From positions 1,612,001 to 1,676,000 of the forward strand of contig NBBA01000003.1 of assembly GCA_002794785.1 (NCBI GenBank): a stretch of DNA of 64,000 nucleotides. The letters are read 5' to 3'. The notes below the pieces were generated by a model, which was not told the DNA's origin, did not search any database, and saw only the letters and a program-made list of their open reading frames with translations. Position numbers and translations under genes: made by a program. This DNA comes from Coniferiporia sulphurascens. Lineage: Eukaryota > Basidiomycota > Agaricomycetes > Hymenochaetales > Hymenochaetaceae. Position 1 is the first letter of the stretch. Every line of letters starts with the position of its first letter. Below are positions 26,573-37,990 of this stretch, piece after piece.

Positions 26573-28788
26573 ATGGCCACTGAGAACACTATTCCCCGCG
26601 GACACATCGTCGCTGTCACTCCCCCATCGTGGGGTATGTCTTTATTATCACCATTTTCGCCTTCGTTGATACAAGTCTAACGCGAGAAACCTTTCCCGGC
26701 TCAGGACATGTGAAGCCCTTATGCGCTCTACTCGCGAAGATCGTGCGTCTCCGCCGCGTTTACGCGACAATATTTACGTCCACCACCTATCTCGACAAAG
26801 TCAATGGCGAAGTCGCGAGGCAATTCTTGTCCGAAGGGGAGGAAGACCTTAGGTCGCTCATTAGGTATACTGTCCCAGTCAGACCTCGAATGCCGTTCGC
26901 TGACTGGGAGTCGAATCACAAGGGTCGTCGCGCTCCCTGCATCTCCCAATGTGATGGACTTGAAACTTTATAAAGCAGGGTTCTTCGAAGGGTACAAGAC
27001 GCTTTATGCCGGAAAGCCAATCGCAGCTGTACCAGACAGCAAACGCCTGTACGACGCCATCGAAGTACCTCAGCTCGTTGTACTCGACGTGAGCCATTAA
27101 GACCACTTGACATTTTGCTAAAGCAAGGTTAACTCGGTTTTCCTTGTAGTACTTCATGTACGATACCATCGCAAACATACGCTCTGTAAGCGGAACGTCC
27201 GTCCCTATTTACGCCTGGCAATCCGGCGCGGTCGGCGGCGGCCTCTTCCTCTTCGGCCCCGAGCGCTATGGCGGCAATGGAGATATGGCAGCGAAGATTG
27301 CGGCGATCACTGCCGAGGACGAAGAGACCCGCAAAAAAGAAAAGGAAAAGGTCCGGCTGTTTCCCTTACTCTAGCGTACAACTGAAAATGCTCTTCCTAT
27401 CTCAATTGGACTTAGATTTACCGCAGAATAAAGGACGAACTCGTTGAGTTTCCCAGGATCCCGCCAATGTATGACTATGAGTTCTCACCGCAATTCGTAC
27501 GTCTACAGGGTTTTCTTTCAAAATGTCTGGAACTAGTCGTTTTAATGACCCGGTGAACCTTACTAGATGTCACTCCCCGTGGACCTGGCCGAGTTTTCCC
27601 AATACATTCACAGGTAAGCGCATTTAGCGTTCCTTTCGATAGAGCGCGGTATCCGACAGTACGTCTCTCCTTCTGCGTCTCGAAGAATGTTCTCCGAATG
27701 TGACGGTATGATCGCCGCGAGCAACCGACTGTACGAGGGGCCCGTATTTGACGTGTGGCAAGAGTGGTATGGATCGCGCCCGGTAATAGGTGTCGGGCCA
27801 TTGTCTCCCTCCGCAGATGCGGCGTCGCTAGAAAGGGAGAAGGCCCAGTCTCCGATTGCGGGCGAGGTGAACGGCTTTTTGGACAATGCACTGGAAAAGT
27901 TCGGGAAGCAGTCGGTTATTTATGTGCGTGCCAACTGTTTCCCCCTGGAAACTGTTGGAGAGTTGATTATTTCCCCATTGCGTCCCACCCTAACAGGTAT
28001 CGTTTGGTGGTAACTGGTGGTCCAGCGAGCCCGAGAAAATTTGGGAAGTCCTTGACGTCCTTATAGAGCTACAGATCCCATTTGTGAGCCACTCTGCTTT
28101 GGCTCTTGCAACGTGTGGGTCGTCTCAAGATTCTATATCCCCAGTTCTTCAGCCACGCCTCTCCGTTCGCCGTAGTTCCGAAAGAGGTTAAAGAAAAAGT
28201 GAAAGCCTCCGGACTGGGCTTCATGTCACCCTGGCTCCCACAGCAGATTATTCTACATCACGAGGCACGTCGCTTCTCTTTCTCCCTTTCTTCTCCTGAG
28301 GAATATAACTGACCCTATAATTTAGGCTTGTGGATGGTTCATGTCGCACTGTGGCCATAACTCAGTCATGGAGGCCCTGACGGAGGGTATTCCTATGTAC
28401 GCCTCCGCTTATATTTCTTCCGCAAATGCGAAAACACCTCACCAACCTCCCCTCTCTTTACCCTCTCAGGATCTGCTGGCCGTTCGAGATAGACTAACCC
28501 ATCAACGCCGCGAACATCTCCCTGACGCACAACGCGGGGTACGAGCTACTCGAAGTACGCACAGGACACGGACTGCGGCCTCTACATCGCCTCAAGGGAC
28601 GCGCGCCCGAAGGCACGATCGCGGCCGTGCGCCGCGAGGCAGCGGAGGTATTCACGAAAGCACGCGGCGAGGATGGGGCGGAGAAGCGGGCCAACGCGCA
28701 GAGGCTTGCGAAGGCGTTTGCGCGATATTGGGAAGAGGGAGGCGAGGGGTGGAAGGAACTAAAGAAAGTTGTTGATGTGTTGCTTTGA
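26573..28788 (+). pseudogene. UDP-glycosyltransferase, tandem copy 3 (nonsense mutation)
   Basis: The gene starts MATENTIPRGHIVAV and all exon junctions of the family can be followed. In the last exon the conserved Asp-Gln of the donor box is Asp-stop: TAA at 28495-28497 where other copies have CAA or CAG. This removes about 100 residues, including the acidic Gln that contacts the sugar. Downstream sequence remains open to TTGCTTTGA, so the mutation is recent. The exon 9 donor is GC (28265). The promoter also lacks its TATA box. It could still make a truncated product, but activity is unlikely. Confidence 0.88.
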
Positions 28789-28859
28789 CTCGGAGCTATA
28801 CAAGACTTTTGCTTGTCAAGTCGGTGCCCCATGGGTATTGGCCGCTAACTCTATATTGA

Positions 28860-29108
28860 GTTCCTTTCGAGTCTAGTCTAATTTAACCCGATCAAATGAT
28901 TTCTGATTCCAGTGCCAGTGTTCGTAAAAATTTACATTCTGTACATGTATTCATATCCATATCTATGTTTATATCCATATCTGCATCTATAGTGACTAAT
29001 ACCAGTACTGTCCAGATCCGTGGCATTCAGTTGATTAATCACCCTTCCTTGCACCTTATCTCGAAAAAAAGTAAACCCCGGGATGGAGTGGAGTCGGAGC
29101 CCGTTAAC
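28860..29108 (+). repeat. Dispersed repeat with CATATC microsatellite, copy a
   Basis: A shared core of the form ATTCCAGYGCCAGTGTTCGTA is followed by a variable run of TCATATCCATATC units and then by a GATTAATCACCCTTCC block. Related copies lie near 36185-36270, 46725-46880 and 54830-55065. Edges are approximate. Confidence 0.6.
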
Positions 29109-29367
29109 GTCAATGGAAAGGATATACGTGGGCGATAGTACGTAAGTGAAACATACAATTATGGACCCCCCGACGTCAACGACATCAGCAATGAGGATAA
29201 TGGGGAATAAAGGCTTAGAGGCTTTGGGATGCCTATGGGGGCGGGCAGGAAGATCCAAGAATCAAGAATCACAATTACCCTGAGGTGCTACTGGTACATC
29301 CGAGTCGCGCGGGCGGCGGGAGCCTGCTTAGGACTTCTGTGTTTGCTATTAGTACCAATCATGATGC

Positions 29368-29539
29368 TGTTGGAATTCAGCAATTCGCGGCGCGAGCGAT
29401 TGCACTCCGTATCCAAGTATATCGTTTAACCAGTAGATAATCGCGCGAAGGAAACCGAGCGCGCATACATGCAATGAAAAAACTACGAAAAATATTTCAA
29501 ACTCCGACGCCACCTCGGCATCGAGCTCGAACTTCAACA
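29368..29539 (+). mobile_element. Mini solo LTR, family copy 2
   Basis: 172 bp with ends TGTTGGAATTC and GAACTTCAACA, near-identical to the copy at 22653. The flanks GATGC and GACGC match at four of five positions, fitting an aged target duplication. Confidence 0.82.
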
Positions 29540-30331
29540 GACGCTTCTTACAGTATACTATATATATGTAGTTTATGTTTACTCTGGACAATGTGAGTGT
29601 TCGGAGATGTGGCATACTATATTCTTGTCAAATAAATTTATAATCATGTTTTGGACGATGGTGTGGTGGGAGACCATTTCTATTTATGGGCCCAGGTAAC
29701 CAATTATATTTAGGCTGTAGAGAGCCCGGAAGCAAAAGGCTAAAAAACGACTCTGATCAATCTATCACAGCACAGCACCAATTGAACGTGTACTCAAGTC
29801 CTTCCCTTTCTCCCAGGACCGGAAAAGCATCTTTTAATGAAAAGAAAGTCGTTGCTGTGGACGTTCGGCAGTGCAAGGCTTCGCCCCTTGTGTTCCCGTC
29901 GCACACAACCTGAAGCGCATCGCATAAGGCTCCTCATCAAATTTACGCTCAATTATATTTATAGGAGTCGTGCAACTTCTTTGAAACTTGACGACTTGAT
30001 TGCGCATTACTCTGCCGTCGTTTCTCATGACCGACGCCATTTTGGCGAATACCACCGACTCGGAGCAAACCACATTCTAGCGGCCACTTGACCGCTCCCA
30101 CAAGCACTTTTTTTAGGCAAGCATTGAGATTGTGGCTCTTCGGTTTTACTTGGAACGATGATTAGGTCGCAACGACCATCACCTTTGACTAAGCATCCGT
30201 GCCCGCTGGTTCGCGCTGGATTCATGCGCAGCATAAGTTCTTGAAGATGTGCTTCGAGGCATATATACGCCCTCGTCTGCCGACGAAATCCTACATCAGA
30301 CTTCCTACACCACAACAGCGTACAGTCTACA

Positions 30332-32531
30332 ATGGTCATAGCAGACTCTTCTTCGCGCGGACACATCGTCGCCGTCGTTCCCCCGGCATGGGGTATGCTT
30401 TTCATCACGATTTTACCTTCGTCGAGACTGAACTCATGCGGGAAACTTTTTGAATACAGGACATGTGAAGCCCTTATGTGCTCTACTCGAGAAGGTCGTG
30501 CGTCTTCGCTGGGTTTACGCGACGATGTTTATATCTACCACCTACCTCGACAAAGTCAATGGCGAAGTCGCGAGGCAATTCTCTCCCGAAGGGGAGGAAG
30601 ACCTGAAGTCGCTCATTAGGCATGCTCTCCCAGTCAGGATTACAGATGCCGTTCTCTAACTGAAACTCGCAAGGGTCGTCGCGCTGCCTACGTCTCCCGA
30701 TATGGCCGATATGGAGCTTTTCAAAGCAGCGTTCTTCGAAGGGTACAAAACGCTTCACGCCAGGAAGTCGATTGCAGCTGCTCCAGATAGCGAACACAAG
30801 TACGAAGCCGTAGAAGCACCTCAGCTCGTCGTACTAGACGTGAGCCGCTGGATGCATTCTATATTTTTCTGAGGCAGAGCTAACTTGGTTTTATACATAG
30901 TTCTTCATGTATGATACCATCGCGGACGTACGCTCCGTAAGCGGGACGTCCGTCCCAATTTACGCCTGGCAGTCTGGCGCGGTCGGCGGCGGCCTCTTCC
31001 TCTTCGGCCCCGAGCGCTATGGCGGCAATGGAGATTTAGCGGCGAAGATTGCGGCGATCACTGCCGAGGACGAACAGACCATCAAAAAAGAAAAAGAGAA
31101 GGTTCGACTATTTCTCTTACTTCTGCTTGTTTTAAGTGCTCATGCTTTGTGAATTGGCCTAGCTTTACCGCAGGATTAGGGACGAACTTGTAAAACTCCC
31201 CGGGATCCCACCGATGTATGACTATGAGTTCTCACCACAAATTGTATGTCTTTAAGTTTTTTCTTTCAATATATCAGGGAGGGTTCATTTTAACGATATG
31301 TTATACCTGCCTAGACATCGGTCCCCCTGGATCTAGCCGATTTTACCCAATACTTTCACAGGTAAGGGCATTCAGCATTCTTGCTTAGACGCGGTATTTA
31401 ACAGCACGTCTCTCTTCCGGTCCCTCGAAGGATGTTCTCCGAATGCGACGGTATGATCGCCGCGAGCAACCGACTCTACGAGGGTCCCATGTTTGATGTG
31501 TGGCAAGAGTGGTATGGATCGCGCCCGGTGATAGGTGTCGGGCCATTGTCTCCCTCTGCAGATGCTGCGTCGCTCGAAAGGGAGAAGTCCCAGTCTCCGC
31601 TCGCAGGCGAGGTGAGCGAATTTCTGGACAAGGCACTGGAAAAGTTCGGGAAACAGTCGGCTGTTTATGTGCGTGCCAATTTTTTTTCTCTGAGTCAGGA
31701 AAAATGTTGGAGTTTTGATTATTTTTCCCATTGCGTTTCACCCGAACAGGTATCGTTCGGCAGTAACTGGTGGCCCAGCGAGCCCGAGAAGGTTTGGGCG
31801 GTTCTTGGTGTCCTCATAGAGCTAGAGATCCCATTCGTAAGTCATTTTGCTTTGGTTCTTGTGCTGTGTAAGTCATCTCAAGACTCTGTATCCCGCAGCT
31901 CTTCAGCCACGCGTCTCCGTTCGCTGTCGTCCCTGAAGAGGTTAAAGAAAAAGTGAAGGCCTCCGGACTGGGCTTCATGTCGGACTGGCTTCCACAGCAG
32001 ATTATCCTGCATCACGAGGTACATCGCTCTCTTCTCCCGGGAAAGTCAGCTGATTCTACAAATTAAACTTACAGGCCTGTGGATGGTTCGTGACGCATTG
32101 TGGCCACAACTCTGTCATGGAGGCCCTGACGGAGGGTATTCCTATGTATGCCTCCGCTTATCTCTCCTCCGCGGATGTGGAAACACCCCACTGAGCATTT
32201 CCTCCTTTCTAGGATCTGCTGGCCATTCGAGGTCGACCAGCCCATCAACGCCGTGAACATATCCTTGACGCACAACGCGGGGTACGAGCTACTCGAGGTG
32301 CGCAGTGGGCACGGGCTGCGGCCTCTACATCGCCTCGAGGGACGCGCCCCTGAGGGCACGATCGCGGCTGTGCGCCGCGAGGCAGCAGAGGTGTTTACAA
32401 AGGCGCGCAATGAGGATGGGGCGGAGAAGCGGGCCAACGCGCAGAGGCTTGCGAAGACGTTTGGGCAATATTGGGAAGAGGGAGGAGAGGGGTGGAAGGA
32501 ACTAAAGAAGGTTGTTGATGTGTTGCTTTGA
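30332..32531 (+). CDS. UDP-glycosyltransferase, tandem copy 4
   Basis: All eleven exons read open, from MVIADSSSRGHIVAVV to DVLL. The catalytic His (AWGHVKP) and Asp (VVLD/FFMY) are present. The donor box WLPQQIILHHE, CGWFVTHCGHNS and WPFEVDQP is complete, with a Cys replacing the first Gly of THGGHNS. The exon 9 donor is a normal GT (GAG/GTACAT). The N-terminus differs from its neighbours (SSSRG). Its 3' end and 3' UTR are almost the same as those of copy 5, which suggests a recent duplication or gene conversion. Confidence 0.9.
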
Positions 32532-32779
32532 GTTATACAAGTCTTTGTTTGTCAAGTCCCGGTGTTCCATGAATATCGACCGCTGATTGACTTTATTCCC
32601 GATACCTTTAGGTAGAGGGTTAGCTAGGTCAATAATTCAGGGACAGAACAGAATTGCCGGCGCCCGCGGTAGCCTTTTTTGGATTGTGCCGAACCGCGGC
32701 AATATTCCTTTCTGTATCTTAATTGGCCGCTGGAAGCAAAAAAAGACTCGGATCGTCACCCAATGCCCACACGCCGCTA

Positions 32780-33428
32780 CTATCGTGTGACCCCTCTTAC
32801 AAAATTCTTGTATTTTGCCCCTACGGCACTCAAATTTTTATGGATTCTCCTATTTCTTGACACATCTAATGCATCTGCAGTTATCTATTTCCAGAAATTT
32901 TCCGAAAAGTTTTTGATAGGCGGAATCTCTCAGAATGAAGGTGCCTCCCTCTTAAAAAACTTTGGTCACGCTCTGTCACGGAAAATGTTAACACTCCGAC
33001 TGATGGACACTCGGCATCAAGCGGAAGCTCAGCACCCGACGTTAGCGGAGTTTTAAACGGAACAAAATGCCGGGTGCATTCTGTCACTTTTTGTCACCCC
33101 TTAGATAAATTTCTCTCTTTCTATGCACCACAATGAGCCATTCCTCTCGGAATAGCACAATAACGTGATCTTATATCTAACAAATGGGTTTATGGCAATA
33201 AATCTGCTGATATGCGCGCATGCTGTGCAAGCCGGTGGCCCCAAAAGACTTCTACAGACCGAAAAAAATGTAGTTTGACAATAGCTTCACACTAATGCAA
33301 TTTTTTACAAAGAAAATTTTGCAGTAGCTATTACACAGTTTACTAGGGTCTACATGAATTTCTCTGAAGGTATTTTAGTTGTGTGGAAGCTCAGAAATGC
33401 GAATTTTGTAAGAGGGGTCACACGATAG
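32780..33428. mobile_element. MITE with long terminal inverted repeats and TA target site
   Basis: The left end CTATCGTGTGACCCCTCTTA is matched by the exact reverse complement at the right end (33401-33428), 28 bp in all. The flank is TA on both sides (32778-32779 and 33429-33430), as for Tc1/mariner transposition. No transposase frame is inside, so it is non-autonomous. A related left end (CTATCATATGACCCC) occurs at about 36427. Confidence 0.85.
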
Positions 33429-33824
33429 TATAACAACAGAGTACAAATTGCCGTTCCCCCTTCTCCCGGGACCGACAAAGCGTTTGTTAACGAAAAGAAA
33501 GACCCTCGCCGCGGAAGTTCAGCCGTGCAGAGCTTGGATTCCCGCGCTCCGATCGCACACAACCCGAAGCTCATCGCGCACGGCTAGCAGAGGCTTCTTA
33601 TCAATTCACTAAACGCTCACCGTGTGTCGTAATAATATAGTCGTATATGGGAGTCGTGCAACCGCTGCACTCAAGTGACTCAACCCGCTGGGTCCGCTCC
33701 CACATGCACCTCTTGGAGCAAGTATTGAGATTGTGGTACTTCGGCTTCACTTCGATCAACTTCGCAGGCGCTGGTCCGCGTCGGATTACTTCGCAGTACA
33801 AGTCCTTGAGGATGTGCTTCGGGG

Positions 33825-33832
33825 TATATATA
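33825..33832 (+). promoter_or_regulatory. TATA box of UGT copy 5 (family-wide core promoter)
   Basis: TATATATA sits in the block TGCTTCGGGGTATATATACG, 67-74 bp before the ATG. Equivalent boxes are at 20156 (copy 1), 23451 (copy 2), 30261 (copy 4), 44397 (copy 6), 48079 (copy 7) and 51142 (copy 8). Copy 3 has none. The start context ACAGTCTACAATG is also shared. Confidence 0.8.
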
Positions 33833-33898
33833 CGCCCTCGTCTAGACGACTGAAATACCACACCGGACTCCTTACACTCCAGCGGCATACAGTCTACA

Positions 33899-36114
33899 AT
33901 GGCCATGGTTAATTCTCTTCCACATGGACATATCGTTGCTATCGCTCCCCCGGCGTGGGGTATGCTATTTATCACCGTTTTACCTTCGTCGAGACTGAAC
34001 TCATGCGGTAAACTTTCGAACACAGGACATGTGAAGCCCTTGTGCGCTCTGCTCGCGAAGATAGTGCGTCTCCGCCGCGTTTACGCGACGACGTTCACCA
34101 CCACCGCCTACCTTGACAAAGTCAATAACGAGGTCGCGAGACAATTTTTGCCCGAAGGAGAGGAAGACCTCAAGTCACTCATTAGGTACTGTGTGCTCTC
34201 CCAGTCAGTATTATAAATGCCGTTCGCTAACTGAAACTCAAATCGCAAGGGTCGTCGCGCTGCCTACATCCCCTAACATGATGGACATAGAACTTTTCAA
34301 GAAAGAATTCTTTGAGGGATACAAAGCGCTTTACGCCAGAAAGCCAATTGCGGCTGCGCCAGACAGTAAACATATATACAATGCTGTAGAAGCACCTCAG
34401 CTCGTCCTACTCGACGTGAGACGCTGATACATTCGGTACTTCACCAGGACGGCGCTGACTCGTTTTGTTCCGTAGTTCTTCATGTACGGTACCATCGCAG
34501 ACATACGCTCCGTAAGCGGAACATCCGTACCGATTTACGCCTGGCAACCCGGTGCGGTTGGCGGCGGCCTCTTCTTCTTCGGTCCGGAGCGCTATGGCGG
34601 CAATGGAGATATGGCAGCGAAGATTGCGGCGATCACTGCTGTGGACGAAGAGACCATCAAAAAAGAAAAGGAGAACGTCCGACTATTCCTCCTCCGCGTA
34701 CTAAAGGTGCTCATTCTCTGTTAATCGTCTTAGCTTCACCGCAGAATTAAGGGCGAACTCATTGAGTTCCCCGGACTCCCACCGATGTACGACTATGAGT
34801 TCTCACCGCAAAATGTACGACTATAAGTTTTCCTTCAAGGCGTCCGGGAGTGTTTATTTAATGGTTCGTTAAACCTAACTAGATGTCACTCCCCCTTGAT
34901 CTAGCCGGACTTCTCCAATACATTCACAGGTGTGCGCATTCAGCGTTCCTCTTGATAAAACGCAGTATTTAACAATGCATCTCTCCTCTGGCGCCTCGAA
35001 GGCTGTTCTCCGAATGTGACGGTATGATCGCCGCGAGCAATCGACTCTACGAGGGTCCTGTATTTGATGTATGGCAAGAGTGGTATGGATCGCGCCCGGT
35101 GATAGGTGTCGGCCCATTGTCTCCTTCCACAGATGCGGCGTCCCTCGAAAGGGAGAAGGCCCAGTCTCCGGTTGCAGGCGAGGTGAGCAAGTTTCTGGAC
35201 AATGCACTGGAAAAGTTCGGGAAGCAGTCGGTCATTTATGTGAGAGCCAACTGTTCTCTTCTGAATGAGGAGGAAGGTTAAAGAGTTGATTGTTTTTCCC
35301 ATTGCGTTCCACGCGAACAGGTGTCGTTTGGTAGTACCTGGTGGTCCAGCGAGCCCGAGAAGATTTGGGCGGTCCTTGACGTCCTCATAGAGCTACAGAT
35401 CCCATTCGTAAGCGTCCCTGCCTTGGTTCTTGTGCCGTGTGGGTCGTCTCAAGGTTCCATATGCCGCAGCTCTTCAGCCATGCATCTCCTTTCGCCGTAG
35501 TTCCGGAAGAGATCGAAGTAAAAGTGAAAGCCTGTGGACTGGGCTTTATGTCGACCTGGCTTCCGCAGCAGCTTATTTTTCATCACGAGGCGCGTCTCTT
35601 ACATCTTTCTTCCTTCTCCTGAAACTGACACCTCAATTTAAAATTACAGGCTTGTGGATGGTTCGTGACGCATGGCGGCCACAATTCTGTCATGGAGGCC
35701 CTGACAGAGGGCATCCCTATGTACGTCTCCGCCTACGTCTCCTCCAAAAATGCGGAAACACCCCACTAACCTTCCTTTCTCTTCCCCACTTTTAGGATTT
35801 GTTGGCCATTCGAGGCCGACCAGCCCATCAATTCCGCGAACATCTCCCTGACGCACAATGCTGGGTACGAGCTGCTCGAGGTACGTACCGGACACGGGCT
35901 GCGGCCTCTACACCGCCTCAAGGGACGCGCTCCCGAGGGCACGATCGAAGCTGTGCGCCGTGAGGCAGCAGAGGTACTCACGAAGGCACGAGGCGAGGAC
36001 GGTGCGGAGAAGCGGGCCAACGCGCAGAGGCTTGCGAAGGCGTTTGGGCAATATTGGGAGGAGGGAGGAGAGGGGTGGAAGGAACTAAAGAAAGTCGTTG
36101 ATGTGTTGCTTTGA
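33899..36114 (+). CDS. UDP-glycosyltransferase, tandem copy 5
   Basis: The frame reads open from MAMVNSLPHGHIVAIA to DVLL through eleven exons. Catalytic His (AWGHVKP) and Asp (VLLD/FFMY) are present. The donor box is complete (WLPQQLIFHHE, CGWFVTHGGHNS, WPFEADQP). Exon 7 starts with a changed residue (RLFSEC where others have RMFSEC). The exon 6 donor is GTGTGC rather than GTAAGC, and the exon 9 donor reads GCGCGT (35590), a GC donor with a poor consensus. If that intron is not spliced the product is truncated, so function is likely but less certain than for copy 4. The transposon nest begins about 300 bp after its stop. Confidence 0.82.
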
Positions 36115-36420
36115 GTTATACAAGACTTTGTTTGTCAAGTCCCGGTGTCCCATGAATATCGACCGCTGATTGACTCTATATTGAGTTCCATTAGAGTACA
36201 GCCTAAATAACTCGGTTTTATCCAGTGTTCGTACAAATCCACATACATGTATTCGTATTCATATTCATTTAGAACGACCACGAGGTGGAAACATTCGCGT
36301 AAATAATATGACCAGACTGTATTTCGAGGCGTCGAAATGAGAGTCTCGAAATGCAGCTTATATGCGTGTACGAAAAAGGAAACTATCTACAAAGGGAAAT
36401 GAGATCGCCAGTAGTAACAT
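36115..36420. other. 3' flank of UGT copy 5 with CATATC repeat
   Basis: The first 60 bp match the 3' flank of copy 4. At about 36185-36270 a short copy b of the CATATC dispersed repeat occurs (TGTATTCGTATTCATATTCA). No gene is seen. Confidence 0.5.
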
Positions 36421-36424
36421 TCAT

Positions 36425-36635
36425 ACTATCATATGACCCCTATTGCAAAACTTTTGTATTTTGCTTCCACAGCACTCAAAACTCAGAAATTAATCCCTGG
36501 ATCTGGCATGAAAACAGCTACATGCATTTTATATCTACTCAGATTTTTTGGTACCACTTCTTAAGCTGGAACTCTTGGAATAATGGTGTCCCCCTTGTCA
36601 CATGTATCTTGATACTCCAACAGCTTGGCAATTAC
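36425..36635. mobile_element. MITE fragment (same family as 32780-33428)
   Basis: The left end CTATCATATGACCCC is followed by sequence like the intact MITE (GTATTTTGC..CACTCAAA). The right end is absent, because long LTR A begins at 36636. Confidence 0.6.
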
Positions 36636-37990
36636 TGTTAGATTCGCTCCCTGAATGAGGGATTGAAACAAGTGATAACAGATTCACACAAATAATACTA
36701 GTTAGTTTAGGGTAGGCTTGTTACCCTTCACTCGCTAGAGTGTTAGAGCTGATGATGGTGGTAAGAGACAAGAGATGAATTAAACTGCTTTTTACCGCAA
36801 TTTTACATTGGGCTTTTATACCCTACATGTTGTAGTCTATTTACTATGTTCCGGTAGATACTACAACATACTACTCTTGATTTATAAGTCATAAGAATGT
36901 TCCGGTACAATCCTGTACATGCTATTTACTATTCTTAGCTTCCTATGAGTCAGTTACATATTCCGGTATGTTCTACAGCCTACTGTGCTATCTTTATCTT
37001 ATGCCAGAACCTTCCCCGAGTTTCCATCAAGTCATACAGTATAATACCTAAGGTAACCAGTCTTGGATACTACTATACCTATGATGCTTCTCCTTATTTC
37101 CTAATTGGTTCTGCTGTGTGATGTGCTATACTTGGCTCCCATCAATTGCATCTTCAATTGATCGCCATGCTTCCATCGGCTATTCTTAGCTGAATGCTTA
37201 GATATACTTGTGTGGCTCAGTGCTTATGCTAGCCTTCTTAATCTTATCTTGTTGTGGCTTGTTACTTATTACTGTGGACTAAGATTGAGTCATTCCACCT
37301 ATAGATTAATGATATCGGTGAAAGGGGTTTGTTCTGGTGTCCTATCATCTATTAGCATAAAGAGCTCTTCAGGCCCTACATTCATAAGGTTTACAATTCT
37401 ATTGTAACCTGTCATGACTTGATATGATGGTTCTTCATTCATCCAACACATTAGGAGTTCTCTGTCCATGTTCATCATCTGAGGTATTCCTTCTTCTCTT
37501 TGATCTACTGTTGTATTTCCTTTGGCTACAAAGTTGTTCATGTATGCAAACATTTGTTCTCGTAATTGCTTATTGATATTGTGAACTATTTGGTTGGCAT
37601 TCTTGGCATAATCGGTTTGTGCTATCACTGTTTGTTGATAACATAAGTTATTATGTGGCCAATTACATATCCTAGTTCTGATGTAAGCATTGATTACCCA
37701 CTTGTTTAATTGGTAAGAGAACATTGTGGCTTTGTGTTCGATTACAATTTCTTGTTTGTCCATTACTGGTATTTCCCTTGTAGTATGATCAAATATGATT
37801 TGACAGTTATCATATCCTGCATTTGTGCCTATCGTTGCACATGCTATGTTGAATACCTTCCAGCTAATTAGATTTGCATCTTTACATTGCTGACACATTC
37901 CCTGGGTATCTATTATGTTTACAGGTCTCTCCATGTTGATCTTGCTAATCCGTTGATCCAGTGATCACAATTTTCATCAATTTACTAACA
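36636..37990 (-). mobile_element. Long LTR-like unit A (1355 bp) carrying an intact U3 reading frame
   Basis: On the minus strand it starts TGTTAGTAAATTGATGA (37990) and ends GAATCTAACA (36636). A TATAAAAG box (rc of 36813-36820) lies about 180 bp before the 3' end, so ORF A occupies the U3 position. It is closely similar over its whole length to unit C (42630-43975, opposite strand) and more distantly to unit B. No matching 5 bp flanks were found (ATTAC and GATCC), so it may have been rearranged. Confidence 0.75.
37299..37934 (-). CDS. ORF A, uncharacterised Cys-containing protein encoded inside an LTR
   Basis: A 211-residue open frame starts 56 nt inside LTR unit A. I do not recognise the family. 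Conserved among the three LTR copies are an N-terminal CxxC (CQQC), AGYDNCQI, HTTR, IEHKATMFSYQLN, PHNNLCYQ, HNINKQL, GNTTVD, EPSYQV, ELFM and DDRTPEQTPF. No signal peptide, membrane segment or reverse-transcriptase motif is seen. Codon use is AT-rich and unlike the neighbouring genes. Because all copies sit in the U3 part of an LTR, the protein is probably a retroelement accessory product, by analogy with retroviral U3 frames. It could also be a captured gene. Confidence 0.65.
   Translation of the reverse strand: MERPVNIIDTQGMCQQCKDANLISWKVFNIACATIGTNAGYDNCQIIFDHTTREIPVMDKQEIVIEHKATMFSYQLNKWVINAYIRTRICNWPHNNLCYQQTVIAQTDYAKNANQIVHNINKQLREQMFAYMNNFVAKGNTTVDQREEGIPQMMNMDRELLMCWMNEEPSYQVMTGYNRIVNLMNVGPEELFMLIDDRTPEQTPFTDIINL

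Larger units (their letters stand above)
28789..30331. other. Intergenic between UGT copies 3 and 4 with repeats
   Basis: It holds a CATATC-containing dispersed repeat (about 28860-29108), mini-LTR copy 2 (29368-29539), and a block at about 29830-29930 that recurs upstream of copies 5 and 7 (GAAAAGAAAG...CACACAACC). A TATA box, ATATATAC, lies at 30261. No gene is seen. Confidence 0.5.
32532..33898. other. Intergenic between UGT copies 4 and 5
   Basis: It contains the 649 bp TA-flanked MITE (32780-33428), then the conserved distal promoter block (about 33470-33590) and the core promoter of copy 5. No gene is seen. Confidence 0.55.
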
